Assembly (NCBI GenBank): GCA_964639275.1
Contig: CAZXCQ010000009.1
Location: 1 to 41,033, forward strand
DNA length: 41,033 bases
Source: CAZXCQ01 sp964639275
Lineage (GTDB): Bacteria; Desulfobacterota; DSM-4660; Desulfatiglandales; Desulfatiglandaceae
Reading direction: 5' to 3'
Shown here: piece by piece, positions 26,100 through 33,467 of the stretch
Position numbering within the stretch: the first letter of the stretch is position 1
Layout: each line of letters begins with the position of its first letter
Translations under genes and position numbers: made by a program
Notes under the pieces: model-generated
What the model was told of the DNA's origin: nothing
The model's database searches: none
Seen by the model: the letters and a program-made list of their open reading frames with translations, nothing else

Positions 26100-27146
26100 G
26101 TGGAACTGTCTCTTAGAGAAATAGCCCAGGTCGTTGATGGCAGGGTAATTGGCGATCAAGGCATAATGATTTGGGGGGTCAACTCCCTTGATGATGCCGG
26201 GCCGGGGGAGATTTCATTTTTTTTTGACCGGCGATACAAGGAGGCCCTGAATAGGACCAAGGCATCTGCGGTGTTTGTCCGAAATGAAACCCCGTCCTTC
26301 AAAGGGCCTCAGGTGGTGGTTTCCAATCCCGAGTTGTCCTATGCCAAGGTGGCAGGCCTTTTTGCTCCCCCTGTGCCAAGGTATCCCGGCATCAGTGAAC
26401 GGGCTATCATCCATGAGAGCAGCCAGATTGGGGAGAATGTTTCGATCTATCCCTGGGTCTATATTGGGGAGGAGGCCGTTATCGGCGAGGGGGCTGTCCT
26501 CTTCCCGGGTGTTTTTATCGGCCACAGGGTCAGGATTGGAAAAGATGTCTTGATCTACCCCAATGTTACTATCCTGCACCACTGCGTGATCGGGGACAAG
26601 GTAATTATACATGCGGGCAGTGTTATCGGCAGCGATGGGTTTGGTTATGTTCGCGATGGTTCCATTTCTGTAAAGATCCCCCAGACAGGTATCGTCCAGA
26701 TCGATGACGACGTCGAGATAGGGGCCAATACGTGCATCGATCGGGCAGCCTTGGGCAAGACATGGATCAAGAGGGGGACAAAGCTGGATAACCTGGTACA
26801 GGTGGGCCACAACGTGGTCATCGGGGAAGATTCGATAGTGGTAGCGCAGGTGGGGATTTCGGGCAGTGTCAATATCGGCCGTGAGGTTATGATTGGGGGG
26901 CAAGTGGGTATTTCCGATCATCTGGTAATCGGGGACAGGACCATGATCGCCCCACAGGCGGGTGTGGCAAAATCCATTTCTCCAGGGGGGGTGGTCTCCG
27001 GGACCCCGGCGATACCCCACAGGCTTTTTTTGAAGGCCTCAGGCCTGATGTCGCGACTGCCCCAGTTTAGTGAACGTCTAAGGGATCTTGAAAAGAGGAT
27101 GGAAAGCCTGGAGAAGGAGAACCCAGGGAAGCAGAGGAAATCATGA
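26100..27146 (+). CDS. lpxD: UDP-3-O-(3-hydroxyacyl)glucosamine N-acyltransferase
   Basis: Adds the second (N-linked) hydroxyacyl chain to the deacetylated LpxC product. It starts at GTG 26100 with AGGAGGA nine bases upstream, and 348 residues is the usual size. The N-terminal uridine-binding domain has SLDDAGPGEISFFFDRRYKE, followed by a long left-handed parallel beta-helix of hexapeptide repeats (IGENVSIYPWVYIGEEAVIG) and the catalytic histidine region LVQVGHNVVIGEDS. A short helical C-terminus (RLRDLEKRMESLEKEN) matches the LpxD trimer tail. The stop overlaps fabZ by 4 nt. Confidence 0.97.
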   Translation: MELSLREIAQVVDGRVIGDQGIMIWGVNSLDDAGPGEISFFFDRRYKEALNRTKASAVFVRNETPSFKGPQVVVSNPELSYAKVAGLFAPPVPRYPGISERAIIHESSQIGENVSIYPWVYIGEEAVIGEGAVLFPGVFIGHRVRIGKDVLIYPNVTILHHCVIGDKVIIHAGSVIGSDGFGYVRDGSISVKIPQTGIVQIDDDVEIGANTCIDRAALGKTWIKRGTKLDNLVQVGHNVVIGEDSIVVAQVGISGSVNIGREVMIGGQVGISDHLVIGDRTMIAPQAGVAKSISPGGVVSGTPAIPHRLFLKASGLMSRLPQFSERLRDLEKRMESLEKENPGKQRKS

Positions 27147-27592
27147 AATTGCCCTTGAGGTATCAGGACATCATAAGGATACTCCCCCATCGCTACCCCT
27201 TGCTTCTGGTTGATCTGGTAACCGAGATCGAACTGGGAAAGAGAGTGGTTGGGATCAAGAATGTGACCGCAAATGAGGCCTTTTTCCAGGGGCACTTTCC
27301 AGGCAACCCCATCATGCCGGGGGTATTGATCATCGAAGCGATGGCCCAGGTGGGAGGTATCCTGGCGCTCTTGTCAATCGGGAAGGTGACGGAGAGGGAT
27401 GACGACAAGCCCTCGGTTTTTTTTGGATCAATGGATAAGGTGAAGTTCCGGAGGCCGGTTGTCCCGGGAGAACAGCTCAGATTTGAAGTGGAGGCCTTAA
27501 GGACCGGTTCCAGGGTGTGGAAGATGGCTGGGAAGGCCTTTGTGGATGGCAATCTGGTGGCCCAGGCCGAACTCGTGGCTGCAATCGGATAA
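27143..27592 (+). CDS. fabZ: 3-hydroxyacyl-ACP dehydratase FabZ
   Basis: Hot-dog fold dehydratase of fatty acid synthesis converting 3-hydroxyacyl-ACP to trans-2-enoyl-ACP. The 149-residue protein has the active-site His51 in FFQGHFPGNPIMPGV and Glu65 in IIEAMAQ, plus the N-terminal ILPHRYPLLLVD. FabZ competes with LpxA and LpxD for the same 3-hydroxyacyl-ACP pool, and lpxD-fabZ-lpxA linkage is widely conserved, which fits balanced synthesis of phospholipid and lipid A. It starts with ATGA overlapping the lpxD stop; lpxA follows after 23 nt. Confidence 0.98.
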   Translation: MKLPLRYQDIIRILPHRYPLLLVDLVTEIELGKRVVGIKNVTANEAFFQGHFPGNPIMPGVLIIEAMAQVGGILALLSIGKVTERDDDKPSVFFGSMDKVKFRRPVVPGEQLRFEVEALRTGSRVWKMAGKAFVDGNLVAQAELVAAIG

Positions 27593-27615
27593 ATGAGATT
27601 GGGGGCAGGGAGTTT

Positions 27616-28407
27616 ATGAGGGAGCCGAGGCCTTCAGATATTCACAGCTCAGCAGTGATCGGCCCAAAGGCAGATTTGTCTCCCGGTGTCAAGATCGGTC
27701 CTTACAGTACCATCGGAGATCGGGTCAGCATTGGAGCTGATACGGAGATCGGGGCGCATGTGGTCATTGAGGGCCATACACGGATTGGGGAGAGGAATAT
27801 CATCTACCCCTTTTCATCCATAGGGACACCACCCCAGGATGTGGGTTACCGGGGGGAAGATACCCGTCTGATAATGGGAGATGATAATGTCGTCCGCGAG
27901 TATGTCACCATAAACCGTGCAACAACCAAGGAGGAATGGAAGACAGTCATAGGCAACCACGCCTATTTGATGGCATACTCCCATGTGGCCCATGACTGTC
28001 TCCTGGGCGATCATGTCATTATGACCAATGGAGCCACCCTGGGCGGACACGTGACCATAGGAGAGTATGCTATTCTGGGTGCCTTCTTGGCTGTTCAGCA
28101 ATTCGTGAGGATAGGGGCACATGCCTTTCTTGGGGCCAAATCAGGGATTGACAGGGATGTTCCGCCTTTTATGATCACCGCGGGTCCGAGGGCCAAGCTT
28201 TATGGTGTCAACCAGAAGGGGTTGATTCGAAGGGGGTTTTCTCGACAGAGCATCGATGTACTCAAGAAGGCCTACCGTATCATTTGGCGAGAGAATCGGC
28301 GGTTTGACGAGGGGATAAAGCAGGCCAGGGCCGAGCTTGAGCCCTTGCCGGAACTGGAGATGTTACTGGACTTTCTCAATGGATCAAAGATGGGGGTGCT
28401 GCGGTAA
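27616..28407 (+). CDS. lpxA: UDP-N-acetylglucosamine O-acyltransferase
   Basis: First enzyme of lipid A synthesis, moving a 3-hydroxyacyl chain from ACP to the 3-OH of UDP-GlcNAc. The ATG at 27616 follows GCAGGGAG and gives 263 residues, matching E. coli LpxA (262); the longer frame from 27517 lies inside fabZ. Left-handed beta-helix repeats begin at SSAVIGPKADL. The catalytic region is YSHVAHDCLLGDH, with His123 and His126. By eye alignment, the residue equivalent to E. coli His160 is Gln161 and the chain-length residue Gly173 is Ala174 (AVQQFVRIGAHAFLGAKSG). The C-terminal helical domain follows (NQKGLIRRGFSRQSIDVLKKAY). These substitutions may alter acyl-chain length or acceptor preference (inference). 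Confidence 0.97.
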   Translation: MREPRPSDIHSSAVIGPKADLSPGVKIGPYSTIGDRVSIGADTEIGAHVVIEGHTRIGERNIIYPFSSIGTPPQDVGYRGEDTRLIMGDDNVVREYVTINRATTKEEWKTVIGNHAYLMAYSHVAHDCLLGDHVIMTNGATLGGHVTIGEYAILGAFLAVQQFVRIGAHAFLGAKSGIDRDVPPFMITAGPRAKLYGVNQKGLIRRGFSRQSIDVLKKAYRIIWRENRRFDEGIKQARAELEPLPELEMLLDFLNGSKMGVLR

Positions 28408-28423
28408 GGGGATAGTGGGTCAT

Positions 28424-28451
28424 ATTTTGATGAAAGCTAAATTGATACAAA
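28424..28451 (+). repeat. Tail fragment of the hairpin repeat before lpxI
   Basis: ATTTTGATGAAAGCTAAATT followed by GATACAAA matches the 3' tail of copy B at 30313-30434. The hairpin part is absent. It ends exactly at the lpxI start codon region. Confidence 0.55.
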
Positions 28452-29336
28452 GTGAGCAGTAGTGTAAAAACTGGCGTTGAGGGGCTACCGGGAAGGAGGG
28501 GGTCTGAAAGGGCCGATGTTATTGGCCTGATTGCCGGTGGTGGTCAGTTTCCGGTTATGCTTGCCCGGGCCGCGAGAAGACGGGGGCTGCGGGTGGTGGC
28601 CGTGGCACATCTGGAAGAGACCGATGCCTCGATCTCCGATGAGGTCGACCAGCTCATCTGGATAAGACTTGGGCAACTGGGCCGACTCATAAAGGCGTTC
28701 AAGCGAAATGACGTCCGCAATGCCCTTATGGCAGGGACAATTAGAAAACGGAGGATGTTTGGGCTCAAGCCTGATCTAAAGGGGCTTTCGGTCCTATCAA
28801 AGCTGGCTGTCTTTCATGACGACGATATCCTGAGGGCCGTGGCCAGGGAACTGGCCAGCGAGGGGATAGAGATCGTCAGTTCCACCTCCTATCTGCCTGA
28901 ACTGTTGGCACCCCCCGGGTGCTTTACAAAGAGGAGACCCAGCAGGGCAGAAAAGGAGGATATCCAGGTCGGGTGGAAGGTGGCAAAGGAACTGGGCAGG
29001 TTGGATATTGGCCAGTGCGTGGTGCTAAGAAAAAAAACGATTTTGGCCGTTGAGGCCATTGAAGGTACCGATGAGACGATCTTGCGGGGAGGGCAGCTGG
29101 CCAAAGAAAAGGCCGTTGTGGTCAAGGTTAGTAAACCCGGGCAGGATCTCCGCTTTGATGTTCCATCGGTTGGTCTTGAGACCATAAAGGTGATGTCTCG
29201 TGTAAAGGCGTCTGTCCTGGCCATTGAGGCGGAAAAGAGCCTGTTGTTTGAAAGGTCAGAGATGATAGGATATGCGGATGGGGCCGGTATTACGATTGTA
29301 TCTTATAGGACAGTTGACGGCAGATTATTGACGTGA
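28452..29336 (+). CDS. lpxI: UDP-2,3-diacylglucosamine pyrophosphohydrolase LpxI
   Basis: Hydrolyses UDP-2,3-diacylglucosamine to lipid X and UMP, replacing LpxH; the family was once DUF1009. The 294-residue protein has the N-terminal block IGLIAGGGQFPVMLARAARR and, in the C-terminal domain, DIQVGWKVAKELGRLDIGQ, AVEAIEGTDETILRGG and RFDVPSVGLETI, whose Asp is the likely catalytic metal ligand by comparison with characterised LpxI. The start is GTG 28452 because no better in-frame start exists upstream of the conserved core; no Shine-Dalgarno sequence is seen, and the start abuts a repeat tail. The stop overlaps the next gene (GTGA). Confidence 0.94.
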   Translation: MSSSVKTGVEGLPGRRGSERADVIGLIAGGGQFPVMLARAARRRGLRVVAVAHLEETDASISDEVDQLIWIRLGQLGRLIKAFKRNDVRNALMAGTIRKRRMFGLKPDLKGLSVLSKLAVFHDDDILRAVARELASEGIEIVSSTSYLPELLAPPGCFTKRRPSRAEKEDIQVGWKVAKELGRLDIGQCVVLRKKTILAVEAIEGTDETILRGGQLAKEKAVVVKVSKPGQDLRFDVPSVGLETIKVMSRVKASVLAIEAEKSLLFERSEMIGYADGAGITIVSYRTVDGRLLT

Positions 29337-30301
29337 AGCAGGATAGATTAAGGGTTGCGGTAATAGGGGTTGGTCATCTGGGCGAATACCATGTGCAGAA
29401 ATATCAGGCGATTCCCCGTGCGGAGCTGGTGGGCGTGGTAGACACCAATCCCGAGCGGCTGGCAGAGATAGCGGGGCGATACGATGTTAAGGGTTACAGA
29501 GACCACCACGAGATCCTTGATATCGTGGATGCGGTCAGCCTTTCCGTGCCCACAGAGAGGCATTTTGAAGTGGCCAGAGATGTCCTGTCCATGGGTGTCC
29601 ATCTCCTGATAGAGAAACCGATTACATACAGACTTGAGCCGGCAGACGCCTTGATAAACATGGCCCGGGAAAGGAATCTGGTCCTCCAGGTGGGGCTTGT
29701 CGAACGCTTCAATCCGGCTGTAGTCAAGATGAAATCCCTCCTGAACAAACCCATCTTTTTTGAGGCCCACCGGATGAATCTTTTTACCATCCGGGGGACA
29801 GATGTGGATGTGGTCCTGGACCTGATGATCCACGATCTGGATATCATCCTGAGTGCCGTGAAATCAGAGGTCAAAGAGGTCCATGCCGTTGGCATGTCTG
29901 TCATTACGGATAAGACTGACATCGCCAATGTCAGGCTTATCTTTGAAAACGGCACGGCAGCCAATCTGACCGCAAGCCGGGTATCGGGAAAAATGCTGCG
30001 AAAGATCCGCGTCTTTCAACCGGATGCCTATATGTCGGCCGATTGCGGTAAGCGACAACTCACGGTGATCCGACTGGATAACGAGACAAGAGGTTCCAAT
30101 AGTCTTCCGAGAGTCACCACCAATAAAACGGAACATCCCGATAGCGACCCTTTAGCTGATCAGATCTCCTCCTTTGTCAATGCCGTTATCAATGGGTCAG
30201 AGCCGGTTGTCAGCGGGCAAGATGGGCGAAACGCCCTCCGGATTGCCCTTGGCATTATTGACCAGATCGAGAGAGGCTGTAAGGATTTTAGGGCGCCCTA
30301 G
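29333..30301 (+). CDS. Gfo/Idh/MocA family oxidoreductase in the lipid A cluster
   Basis: A 322-residue NAD(P)-dependent sugar dehydrogenase-like protein. The Rossmann motif is VIGVGHLGEYHVQKY, the family signature is LLIEKPITY (lysine of EKP), and the C-terminal alpha/beta domain has LDLMIHDLDIILS and FENGTAANLTASR. Its GTG overlaps the lpxI stop, and it precedes lpxB. In Acidithiobacillus the Gfo/Idh enzyme GnnA, with the aminotransferase GnnB, lies between lpxA and lpxB and makes UDP-GlcNAc3N for amide-linked lipid A. Here the position matches GnnA, but no GnnB-like DegT aminotransferase is adjacent. The substrate is therefore undetermined: UDP-GlcNAc or a derivative is the best guess. Confidence 0.85.
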   Translation: MKQDRLRVAVIGVGHLGEYHVQKYQAIPRAELVGVVDTNPERLAEIAGRYDVKGYRDHHEILDIVDAVSLSVPTERHFEVARDVLSMGVHLLIEKPITYRLEPADALINMARERNLVLQVGLVERFNPAVVKMKSLLNKPIFFEAHRMNLFTIRGTDVDVVLDLMIHDLDIILSAVKSEVKEVHAVGMSVITDKTDIANVRLIFENGTAANLTASRVSGKMLRKIRVFQPDAYMSADCGKRQLTVIRLDNETRGSNSLPRVTTNKTEHPDSDPLADQISSFVNAVINGSEPVVSGQDGRNALRIALGIIDQIERGCKDFRAP

Positions 30302-30312
30302 GTCCAGAGATT

Positions 30313-30434
30313 CGGTAACCCCTTAGTTCATTGTAGAAACCCGGGCAGTGGGGATTCCGAACCCCCATCCCCCTCTCCAAGTGTCAGTTTTGAAAAGGGC
30401 TGAATTGATACAAGAAACCTAAATTGATACGAGA
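30313..30434 (+). repeat. Hairpin-bearing dispersed repeat, copy B
   Basis: Same order as copy A: a GGTAACCCCTTAG end, the core GGATTCCGAACCCCCATCCC, CTCCAAGTGTCAG, then a tail GAATTGATACAAG, and a second tail CTAAATTGATACGAG. The central stem is degenerate compared with copy A. The last tail runs into the first codons of lpxB. Confidence 0.8.
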
Positions 30435-31572
30435 TTCCAAACTCGCAGTGATTGTTGCCGGTGAGGCATCAGCCGATTTGCATGGCTCAAATCTGGTCAG
30501 GGCGATAAACCGCTCGGATCCCGGCATCATCTTTTGGGGGATTGGGGGAAAAAGGATGGAACGTGCCGGGGTCAAGATCCTGGTGCCTTCCTCTGAGATG
30601 GCCGTGGTGGGGGTGACTGAGGCCCTGGTGAGACTCCGCACCATAGCGAGGGCGCGGAGGCAAGTCGGGTCCATATTGAAAAACCACAGACCCGACCTCC
30701 TCATCCTGCTCGACTACCCCGAATTCAACCTAAATCTGGCCAAGATGGCGAGGCGTTTTGAAGTCCCTGTCCTGTATTATATTGGCCCGCAGGTGTGGGC
30801 ATGGCGAACAGGGAGGGTGAAAAAAATCGCCAGGCGTGTCGATCGGATGGCGGTGATTTTGCCCTTTGAGGAGCCTTTTTACAAGGAGAGGGGGGTGAAG
30901 GTGGACTATGTGGGCCACCCACTCATGGATGCATTTGAAGCCGTCAGCCCTGGACGGATTGATTTGTCGATCAACCATCAAAGGCCCGCGCTCGGCAGTC
31001 CCGTCATGGGACTTCTTCCAGGCAGCCGAAAAGAGGAGATCCGAAATCTCCTCCCGACAATGATCAAGTCTGCCGAGATGGTTAAGAGACGGTATGGCAG
31101 TATTCGATGCCTATTGCCCCTGGCCGAGACCATTGATCTTGAGTTTGTCCAATCCTTTATCCAGAATTCATTGGTGGAGATCGAGGTCGTTCAAGGAGAT
31201 ATCTACAGGGTATTAAGCCGCTGCCACGTGGCCCTGGTAACCTCTGGTACTGCCACCCTGGAAACCGCCATCATGGGGGTTCCAATGGTCATCGTCTATA
31301 AGGTCTCTCCCATTTCATACTGGGTGGGTAAGCGGGTTATCAAGGTACCCTATGTCGGGTTGGTGAACCTCGTGGCAGGCGAAAAGGTAGTACCGGAAGT
31401 GCTCCAGTATGAAGTGTTGCCTGACAGGCTTGCGGATGAAGTTCTAAAGATTATGGAGAATGACGCGGTTAGAGAGGATATGATAAGGAATCTGATGCGA
31501 GTCAAAGAGGGCCTTGGCAGGGGTGGCGCGTCACAGCGGACGGCCGAGCTGGCCCTGGAAATGATGAGGTGA
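30424..31572 (+). CDS. lpxB: Lipid-A-disaccharide synthase
   Basis: GT19 enzyme that condenses UDP-2,3-diacylglucosamine with lipid X to give the lipid A disaccharide, peripheral to the inner membrane. The 382-residue length is normal. Motifs are VAGEASADLHGSNL, FWGIGGKRMERAG, LLILLDYPEFNLNLA, YYIGPQVWAWRTGRVKKI, LLPGSRKEEI and VTSGTATLETAIMGVPMVIVYKV. The only start in front of the conserved VIVAGEAS core is TTG 30424, without a Shine-Dalgarno sequence and located inside the tail of a dispersed repeat; GTG 30448 would cut into the core. The response regulator gene follows after 6 nt, so the two should share a transcript. Confidence 0.95.
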   Translation: MIRDSKLAVIVAGEASADLHGSNLVRAINRSDPGIIFWGIGGKRMERAGVKILVPSSEMAVVGVTEALVRLRTIARARRQVGSILKNHRPDLLILLDYPEFNLNLAKMARRFEVPVLYYIGPQVWAWRTGRVKKIARRVDRMAVILPFEEPFYKERGVKVDYVGHPLMDAFEAVSPGRIDLSINHQRPALGSPVMGLLPGSRKEEIRNLLPTMIKSAEMVKRRYGSIRCLLPLAETIDLEFVQSFIQNSLVEIEVVQGDIYRVLSRCHVALVTSGTATLETAIMGVPMVIVYKVSPISYWVGKRVIKVPYVGLVNLVAGEKVVPEVLQYEVLPDRLADEVLKIMENDAVREDMIRNLMRVKEGLGRGGASQRTAELALEMMR

Positions 31573-31578
31573 GGAGTT

Positions 31579-32949
31579 ATGGCCAGGACCATCCTGGTAG
31601 TCGATGACGAGACCAGTATCCTTCAGTCCCTCGAGGGGATCCTCTCGGATGAAGGGTTTGAGGCAGTCAGTGTAAAGAGCGGTACCGAGGCATTGGATAA
31701 GATCGAAGAGGTAATGCCAGACCTGGTCTTGCTGGATATCTGGATGCCTGGAATGGATGGCATCGAGACCCTTTCAAAGATTAGAGAGTCCTATCCGAGC
31801 GTCCAGGTGGTGATGATGTCCGGGCATGGAAGCATAGAGACGGCGGTAAGGGCGACAAAGATGGGGGCCTATGATTTTATTGAAAAGCCCCTTTCACTTG
31901 AGAAACTCCTTCTCTCGATCAACAACGCACTCGATCATTACCGGCTTGAGGAAGAGATCAGTCTACTAAGAGAAAAGGACAAGGAAAAATACAATATAAC
32001 GGGTAACAGCAAGGCGATTATTGAGTTGAACGAGCAGATCAGGATTGTGGCCCCTACCAATGCGTGGATCCTCGTTTCAGGGGAGAATGGTACCGGAAAG
32101 GAGCTGGTTGCCCACACCATACACCGGTTGAGCAAACGCGGCCACAAGCCCCTGGTTGAGGTGAACTGTGCTGCCATCCCGGAGGATCTGATCGAAAGCG
32201 AACTCTTCGGGCATGAAAGGGGGGCCTTCACCGGCGCGTCAACCATGCGGAAGGGAAAGTTTGATTTGGCCCATGAGGGAACTATCTTTCTGGATGAGAT
32301 AGGGGATATGAGCCTTAAGGCCCAGTCTAAGACCCTCAGGATATTGCAGGAGCAGAAATTTGAGCGGGTGGGGGGGACAAAGACGATCCATGTGGACGTG
32401 CGGGTCATTGCGGCCACCAACAAGGACCTGGAGGCGGAGATAGAAAAGGGGAGCTTTCGGGATGACCTATACTATCGGCTAAACGTCATACCGATGAAGG
32501 TGCCGCCCCTCAGGATGCGCACAGATGACATCCCGGAGCTTGTGAATGAATTTGTGGAGGAATTCTCGCTGACTACCAATATCGAACCCAAAGAGTTCTC
32601 CAAAGAGGCCATAGAGAGCTTGCAGCGATATGACTGGCCCGGGAATGTTCGAGAGCTCAGAAATCTGGTGGAAAGACTGATGATCATGGTCCCGCACAAG
32701 GTGCTTGGGGCCGAAGATATCCCCTCGCCCTTTAACAGATCATCTGATATGGATAGGGGTTTTGGATCGGCCCTTTTGCAGGGTTCATTTAAGGAGGCAA
32801 AAAGCGAATTTGAAAAGGCCTTTATAGAAAACAAGCTGAGAGAGTATAACGGGAACATCTCGCAGACAGCCGAGGCCATTGGTATTGAACGGAGCAACCT
32901 TCACAAGAAGATCAAGACCTACGGGCTGGATAGCTACAGATCAAAGTAA
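31579..32949 (+). CDS. NtrX-like sigma-54-dependent response regulator
   Basis: A 456-residue transcriptional activator. The receiver domain (1-120) has phospho-acceptor Asp53 in LVLLDIWMPGMDG and Lys103 in FIEKP. The AAA+ domain has Walker A GENGTGKE (168-175), the sigma-54 contact loop GAFTGA (215-220), Walker B TIFLDEIGDM and the R-finger region FRDDLYYRLNVIP. A Fis-type helix-turn-helix closes the protein (GNISQTAEAIGIERSNLHKK). It starts after a GTGAGGAG site, 6 nt after lpxB. The architecture matches NtrX, and the NtrY-like kinase at 6791 is the obvious candidate partner though 22.5 kb away. It presumably activates sigma-54 promoters; targets are unknown. Confidence 0.93.
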   Translation: MARTILVVDDETSILQSLEGILSDEGFEAVSVKSGTEALDKIEEVMPDLVLLDIWMPGMDGIETLSKIRESYPSVQVVMMSGHGSIETAVRATKMGAYDFIEKPLSLEKLLLSINNALDHYRLEEEISLLREKDKEKYNITGNSKAIIELNEQIRIVAPTNAWILVSGENGTGKELVAHTIHRLSKRGHKPLVEVNCAAIPEDLIESELFGHERGAFTGASTMRKGKFDLAHEGTIFLDEIGDMSLKAQSKTLRILQEQKFERVGGTKTIHVDVRVIAATNKDLEAEIEKGSFRDDLYYRLNVIPMKVPPLRMRTDDIPELVNEFVEEFSLTTNIEPKEFSKEAIESLQRYDWPGNVRELRNLVERLMIMVPHKVLGAEDIPSPFNRSSDMDRGFGSALLQGSFKEAKSEFEKAFIENKLREYNGNISQTAEAIGIERSNLHKKIKTYGLDSYRSK

Positions 32950-32996
32950 TTGGCGTGGCCTAGATGCGTGTTTATCCGAAAGGCATGCGGGTTGAG

Positions 32997-33467
32997 TCAC
33001 CTAGAGGCCGCTCCAGCACCGCCCCCTGCCGTTCCGTGGTTGTCCTCAGGGCGGTCGGCGCGTGTGCCGAAGAGCTTTAGCAGGAAGTAGATCCTTTCCC
33101 CGGGTTTGATTGTGATTTCGATCGGACCTTTCTTCTCCCAGACATAGTCCGAGGGAATCACAAGGATGTATCTTCCCGGGGGGATCGGAGTGGCGCTCAA
33201 AGGGGTAGTCCCGAGAAAGAGCTCGCCCCCGGAACAGATGACCTTTTCGGATTTCATCAGGCCAAAAAAGGCCCTCACCTTTTTTTGTGTGAAGTTATCC
33301 TTGGGGCACAGATACAGGCTGACCTTGGAGAGGTTACACTCTATCTCAAGGTGCCCCATGGTGCCGGTCTCTTTTGGGCCCCCAGATTCTTTTGAATGTG
33401 CCATGGCCACCCCAAGAAGCAATACCCCCAGGAGTATGCCAGACAAAGGAATGGTCTTGTTGCTCAT
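32997..33467 (-). CDS. Secreted PEGA-like domain protein
   Basis: A 156-residue protein starting at ATG 33467, which overlaps the stop of the cyclase gene (ATGA) and follows GGAG. The first 24 residues form a signal peptide (SGILLGVLLLGVAMAHS). The mature part has a PEGA-type beta-sandwich pattern: GHLEIECNLSKVSLYLCP, then LFLGTTPLSATPIPPGRYIL and GPIEITIKPGERIYFLLKL, ending in a Gly/Ala-rich tail. PEGA domains usually sit outside the membrane and bind cell-surface components. The coupling to a membrane cyclase with an extracytoplasmic CHASE2 region suggests a periplasmic partner or ligand-binding accessory (inference). The family assignment is by pattern only. Confidence 0.72.
   Translation of the reverse strand: MSNKTIPLSGILLGVLLLGVAMAHSKESGGPKETGTMGHLEIECNLSKVSLYLCPKDNFTQKKVRAFFGLMKSEKVICSGGELFLGTTPLSATPIPPGRYILVIPSDYVWEKKGPIEITIKPGERIYFLLKLFGTRADRPEDNHGTAGGGAGAASR

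Noticed and set aside
26214..27020. 268-codon minus-strand frame within lpxD
   Set aside because: It is the antisense image of the hexapeptide repeats, giving a repetitive but meaningless product.
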